Source: Alphaproteobacteria bacterium (GTDB lineage Bacteria > Pseudomonadota > Alphaproteobacteria > UBA828). From it: a stretch of DNA of 8,799 bases. The notes under the pieces are model-generated. The model made no database searches. It was not told the DNA's origin and saw only the letters and a list, made by a program, of their open reading frames with translations. The stretch covers positions 1 to 8,799 of the forward strand of contig JAPYQV010000090.1 in NCBI GenBank assembly GCA_029937205.1. The letters are read 5' to 3'. The position numbers and the translations under genes were made by a program. Shown one piece after another: positions 5,112 through 8,799 of the stretch (position 1 is its first letter; every line of letters starts with the position of its first letter).

Positions 5112-7715
5112 ATGGATTACGAGAAATTCACGGAACGCTCACGCGGATTCGTACAGTCCGCGCAAGGATTGGCCTTGCGCAGTGGGCATCAGCGCTTTGC
5201 CCCCGAACATCTCCTGAAAGTTATCCTCGACGACAAGGAGGGATTGGCCGCCAATTTAATTCGCGTGGCCGGCGGGCGCCCTGAAGACGCGCTGCGCGGT
5301 ATTGAGCGCGAATTGGACAAGTTGCCAAAAGTTGAAGGGTCGGGAGCCGGTCAGGTATATCTCGCGCCTGAAACGGCGCGCCTGTTTGAAAGCGCCACGG
5401 AAATCGCCGAAAAGGCAGGTGACAGCTTTGTCACGGTAGAGCGCCTTTTGTTGGCGCTGTCCCTTGCCGCCGGTACCCCGTCGGCGAAACTATTAGCTGA
5501 TGCGGGATTGACGGCGCAGGCGCTGAATTCAGCGATTAACGAATTGCGCAAGGGACGTACAGCGGAGAGCGCCAGTGCGGAAGATAATTTCGAAGCTCTG
5601 AAAAAGTACGCCCGCGACCTGACGGAAGCGGCGCGCGAGGGCAAACTCGACCCGGTGATCGGACGGGACGAGGAAATTCGCCGCACAATCCAGGTTTTGT
5701 CGCGCCGTACAAAAAATAATCCCGTGTTAATCGGTGAACCCGGAGTCGGTAAAACGGCCATCGTCGAGGGTCTGGCGTTGCGAATCGTCAATGGCGATAT
5801 TCCCGAATCTCTTTTGGAAAAGCGGCTTTTGTCGCTGGATCTCGGCGCGCTGATCGCCGGCGCGAAATTTCGCGGCGAATTTGAAGAACGGCTCAAGGCC
5901 GTACTTGCCGAAGTATTGGCTTCTGATGGCGAAGTAATCTTATTTATCGACGAAATGCACACCATCGTTGGCGCCGGTGCTGCGGAGGGTTCGATGGATG
6001 CCTCGAATCTGCTCAAGCCGGCTTTGGCGCGCGGTGAACTGCACTGCGTCGGCGCCACGACCCTGGATGAATACAGCAAACATGTGGAAAAGGATGCCGC
6101 CCTGGCGCGCCGGTTTCAGCCGGTATTCGTCGCCGAGCCAACGGTTGAGGACACCATCTCAATTCTGCGCGGACTGAAAGAGAAATATGAAGTTCACCAT
6201 GGTGTACGGATCGCCGACAGTGCCCTTGTATCGGCCGCGACCCTTTCCAACCGCTATATTGCGGATCGCTTTTTGCCCGATAAAGCCATCGATTTGATGG
6301 ACGAAGCGGCGAGCCGCCTGCGCATGGAAATCGACAGCAAGCCCGAAGAGCTTGATGAACTGGACCGGCGTATCATTCAGCTCAAGATCGAGCGCGAGGC
6401 GCTGAAGAAAGAAGAAGACGCCGCTTCAGCCGATAGATTGGAAAAGTTACAACATGAGTTGACCGAATTGGAAGGTCGCTCCGCCGATCTTGCGGCTATC
6501 TGGCAGGCCGACAAGGATCGGCTGGCCAGCGGGCAGAAGATCAAGGAAAAACTCGACACCGCGCGTGGCGAGCTCGAAATTGCCCAGCGCAACGGTGACC
6601 TGGCGCGCGCCGGCGAACTCGCCTATGGCGTCATCCCGGAGTTTGAACGCGAGCTTGCCGAACTCGAGGCGGGCGAGGCGGCACGTATGCTCGATGAGGC
6701 TGTCGGCGAATCGCACATTGCCTCCGTGGTGGCACGCTGGAGCGGTATTCCGGTGGAAAAAATGCTCGAAGGCGAGCGTGAGAAACTGCTCCAAATGGAG
6801 AATAGTCTGCGCCGTCGGCTGATTGGCCAGGATGAGGCCGTTATCGCCATCAGCAATGCCGTCAGGCGCGCGCGGGCGGGCCTTCAGGACGGCGACCGCC
6901 CGATTGGGTCGTTCATGTTCCTTGGCCCGACGGGCGTCGGCAAGACGGAGCTGGCGAAAGCGTTGGCGGAGTTCATGTTTGATGATGAAAGCGCGCTCGT
7001 CCGTATCGACATGTCGGAATATATGGAAAAGCATTCTGTGGCACGTCTGGTCGGCGCCCCGCCCGGATATGTCGGTTATGAAGAAGGCGGTGTGCTGACC
7101 GAAACCGTGCGCCGCCGGCCCTATCAGGTGGTGCTTTTCGATGAAATGGAAAAGGCGCACTCGGACGTGTTCAACATATTACTCCAGGTGTTGGACGACG
7201 GTCGTTTGACCGACGGACAGGGGCGCACCGTGGATTTTCGCAACACCGTCATTATCATGACCTCCAACCTTGGCGGCGAACTATTGGCAGCGCAGCCTGA
7301 CGGCGAGGATTCAAGCGCTGTGCGCGAGCCGATCATGGATATTGTGCGTGCCGCATTTCGTCCCGAGTTTCTCAATCGCCTGGACGAGATCATTCTCTTC
7401 CATCGCTTGAGCCGCGAAAATTTGGACGCCATTGTTGATATCCAAATCGCGCAGCTGACGGCACGTATGGCCGAGCGCAAGCTCACACTCGATCTTGTCC
7501 CGAGCGCCCGCGCCTGGCTTGCCGAAACGGCCTATGATCCGGTTTATGGCGCGCGGCCACTCAAGCGCGTCATTCAGCGCCATTTGCAGGATCCGCTGGC
7601 CAATCTCATCCTCGAAGGTAAATTGCTGGATGGACAAAGCATCCGCGTGGCCCCCGGAGAAGGCGGGCTGAGCATCGCTTCAAGCGAATCGGGAGAGGTG
7701 TTAAGCGCCGCCTGA
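5112..7715 (+). CDS. clpB: Chaperone protein ClpB (AAA+ disaggregase)
   Basis: ClpB is a hexameric ATPase that works with DnaK/DnaJ/GrpE to pull polypeptides out of aggregates. The 867-residue length is typical. It starts at ATG 5112 with GGAG (5099-5102) 9 nt upstream. Order of parts: Clp N-domain (1-150), first AAA+ domain with Walker A GEPGVGKT (208-215), pore loop KFRGEFEER (252-260), Walker B VILFIDE (275-281) and arginine pair 333-334; a coiled-coil M-domain (about 409-525) that separates ClpB from ClpA and ClpX; second AAA+ domain with Walker A GPTGVGKT (605-612), pore loop GYVGYEEGG (652-660), Walker B VVLFDE (673-678) and sensor-2 GARPLKR (813-819). No ClpP-binding IGF-type loop is seen. 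The first pore loop has Phe where E. coli has Tyr, a conservative change. It is probably transcribed alone from the heat-shock promoter upstream. Confidence 0.98.
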   Translation: MDYEKFTERSRGFVQSAQGLALRSGHQRFAPEHLLKVILDDKEGLAANLIRVAGGRPEDALRGIERELDKLPKVEGSGAGQVYLAPETARLFESATEIAEKAGDSFVTVERLLLALSLAAGTPSAKLLADAGLTAQALNSAINELRKGRTAESASAEDNFEALKKYARDLTEAAREGKLDPVIGRDEEIRRTIQVLSRRTKNNPVLIGEPGVGKTAIVEGLALRIVNGDIPESLLEKRLLSLDLGALIAGAKFRGEFEERLKAVLAEVLASDGEVILFIDEMHTIVGAGAAEGSMDASNLLKPALARGELHCVGATTLDEYSKHVEKDAALARRFQPVFVAEPTVEDTISILRGLKEKYEVHHGVRIADSALVSAATLSNRYIADRFLPDKAIDLMDEAASRLRMEIDSKPEELDELDRRIIQLKIEREALKKEEDAASADRLEKLQHELTELEGRSADLAAIWQADKDRLASGQKIKEKLDTARGELEIAQRNGDLARAGELAYGVIPEFERELAELEAGEAARMLDEAVGESHIASVVARWSGIPVEKMLEGEREKLLQMENSLRRRLIGQDEAVIAISNAVRRARAGLQDGDRPIGSFMFLGPTGVGKTELAKALAEFMFDDESALVRIDMSEYMEKHSVARLVGAPPGYVGYEEGGVLTETVRRRPYQVVLFDEMEKAHSDVFNILLQVLDDGRLTDGQGRTVDFRNTVIIMTSNLGGELLAAQPDGEDSSAVREPIMDIVRAAFRPEFLNRLDEIILFHRLSRENLDAIVDIQIAQLTARMAERKLTLDLVPSARAWLAETAYDPVYGARPLKRVIQRHLQDPLANLILEGKLLDGQSIRVAPGEGGLSIASSESGEVLSAA

Positions 7716-7721
7716 GGTCCA

Positions 7722-7753
7722 AGCCCTCTGTTCCCCCCGGGGAAGAGAGGGCT
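7722..7753. terminator. Inverted repeat between convergent clpB and M23 genes
   Basis: AGCCCTCT (7722-7729) pairs perfectly with AGAGGGCT (7746-7753), and TTCC (7731-7734) with GGAA (7741-7744) continues the stem after one G-G mismatch. The element is nearly symmetric and starts 7 nt after the clpB stop; it is 22 nt past the stop of the minus-strand gene. Neither strand shows a U-tract right after it, so it is not a textbook intrinsic terminator. Its position between convergent genes makes a bidirectional terminator or message-end stabiliser likely. Confidence 0.6.
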
Positions 7754-7775
7754 GACACGCGCGGCTTCGAAAAAA

Positions 7776-8799
7776 TTACCTGCTGGCGACTTTCTGTACG
7801 CTCGGAACCTCGGCGATCAGGACGCGCACCTTGCGGACCTGTCCCTCGAACAGAGCCAATTCCGCGCCTTTCAGCTTTTGACCTGTCGGTAATTTGAGCT
7901 TGCGCGGATTCATGCGTTTGCCGCTGCGCATCACTTCGTAATGCAAATGCGGACCGGTCGAGCGCCCCGTAGTGCCGACATAGCCGATGGTCTGGCCCTG
8001 GCGCACGCGTTTACCGGCCCTCATGCCGCGCGCAAAGCCCTTCATGTGGGCATAGGCGGTCTTGTAGGTGCCATTGTGGCGGATGCGGATATATTTGCCG
8101 TAGGAGCCGTTACGCCCGGCCACCTCAATCACGCCGTCGCCGGCCGCCACGATCGGCGTTCCGCGCGGCGCTGAGAAATCCAAACCGCGGTGCATTTTGT
8201 TGTAGCCGAGCACCGGATGGTGCCGCATGCCATAGCCTGAAGACAGGCGCGCGCCGTTGATCGGCGTACGCATCAGCGCTTTGCGCGCGCTCTGACCCTT
8301 GACGTTGAAATAATCGACCGGGCCGTTGCTGGGCTCGTGACGATAGAGGCCGATTTTCTTGCCGCTCAATGTCAGGGAGGTGAAGAGCACCGGCCCGAGG
8401 GCAACGGTTTCTCCCTTGTCGTTCATGAGATTTTCGTAGAGCACCTCAAAATGGTCGTTTTTTTGGATTTCCCGTTGGAAATCGACATCGAAACTAAAGA
8501 TCTGCACCATTTCCATCAGAATGTTGATCGGTAGTCCGGCCTCGGTCGCGGCGTCGTAAAGGCTTGTTTGAATCCGGCCCTCGGCTTTTTCCAGCCGGCG
8601 AACCAGATCTCGCGCCACTTCACTCGCATGAAAACTGTCATCTGATTGGCGCGCCACCAGAATATCGCGATCCGGCGCCACATCGAGTGCGATCTCGGCC
8701 AGCCGGAAGGCATTCGCCTTGTCATCGTCGACCAACGGCTCAAAGGCGAGCGTTAAAGTCTGGCCGATCTGTAAACTGCGCGGATTATGCACCTTGCGG
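7776..8799 (-). CDS. M23 family peptidoglycan endopeptidase, N-terminus beyond the window
   Basis: The minus-strand frame ends at TAA (7776-7778) and stays open to the window edge, so the start and any signal peptide are missing. The GTG at 8792 is not taken as the start because in-frame codons for Arg and Lys precede it. Counting from that valine, the first ~16 residues (HNPRSLQIGQTLTL) resemble the end of a LysM-like or OapA-like segment. Residues about 45-120 (SLYDAATEAGLP to KNDHFEVLYE) resemble the pre-catalytic domain of MepM/YebA-type enzymes. The LytM/M23 domain has HRGLD (His201, Asp205), YAHM (His249) and PHLHYE (His282, His284), so all zinc ligands and catalytic histidines are present. 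Such periplasmic enzymes cut peptide cross-links during wall growth or division. It is convergent with clpB and functionally unrelated. Confidence 0.93.
   Translation of the reverse strand, partial: RKVHNPRSLQIGQTLTLAFEPLVDDDKANAFRLAEIALDVAPDRDILVARQSDDSFHASEVARDLVRRLEKAEGRIQTSLYDAATEAGLPINILMEMVQIFSFDVDFQREIQKNDHFEVLYENLMNDKGETVALGPVLFTSLTLSGKKIGLYRHEPSNGPVDYFNVKGQSARKALMRTPINGARLSSGYGMRHHPVLGYNKMHRGLDFSAPRGTPIVAAGDGVIEVAGRNGSYGKYIRIRHNGTYKTAYAHMKGFARGMRAGKRVRQGQTIGYVGTTGRSTGPHLHYEVMRSGKRMNPRKLKLPTGQKLKGAELALFEGQVRKVRVLIAEVPSVQKVASR

Noticed and set aside
5530..5600. Internal ClpB start producing a short isoform as in E. coli
   Set aside because: No in-frame ATG or GTG is present around residues 140-160, and the TTG at 5544 has no ribosome binding site.
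5351..6079. Long minus-strand open frame (242 codons) inside clpB
   Set aside because: It lies fully antisense to a strongly conserved ClpB region, has Ser/Arg-rich composition typical of the complement of a coding frame, and shows no known motif.
6447..7160. Second long minus-strand open frame (237 codons) inside clpB
   Set aside because: Antisense shadow of the ClpB M-domain and second AAA+ domain; no recognisable family and no independent start signal.

Overview
The window is an ordinary housekeeping stretch of an alphaproteobacterial chromosome. Evidence for the group is the gene order (rodZ, hisS, prfA, prmC, a DUF4167 gene, clpB), the DUF4167 family itself, which is essentially restricted to Alphaproteobacteria, and moderately GC-rich codon use. 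HisRS keeps the canonical motif 2, unlike the divergent alphaproteobacterial lineages that lack G-1 on tRNA-His. A Rhodospirillales-like relative is therefore the better guess, but order-level placement is an inference.

Layout. Positions 1-739 (+) hold the C-terminal part of a RodZ cytoskeletal protein: a disordered periplasmic linker followed by DUF4115. After a 119-nt gap with a strong GC-rich hairpin comes a tight translation cluster: hisS (859-2103), prfA (2126-3202) and prmC (3199-4068), with a 22-nt gap and then a 4-nt overlap. A 254-nt spacer has inverted repeats, a tentative promoter and a possible 51-codon upstream ORF; it leads to a DUF4167 gene (4323-4889) with five tandem 18-bp repeats. 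A second spacer (4890-5111) contains a nested stem-loop and a good RpoH-type heat-shock promoter in front of clpB (5112-7715). A 32-nt inverted repeat separates clpB from a convergent M23 endopeptidase gene on the minus strand, whose 5' end runs off the window.

Functionally, HisRS charges tRNA-His, RF1 terminates translation at UAA/UAG, and PrmC methylates the GGQ glutamine of RF1, so enzyme and substrate are translationally adjacent. ClpB is the protein disaggregase and its heat induction is predicted from the promoter. RodZ and the M23 enzyme are both cell-envelope morphogenesis proteins but lie at opposite ends with no visible link.

No mobile elements, CRISPR arrays, rRNA or tRNA genes are visible, and I see no previously undescribed system. 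The points most worth a second look are the absence of ispG between rodZ and hisS, the RGG-like repeat array of the DUF4167 protein, the unannotated small ORF coupled to it, and the clpB promoter.
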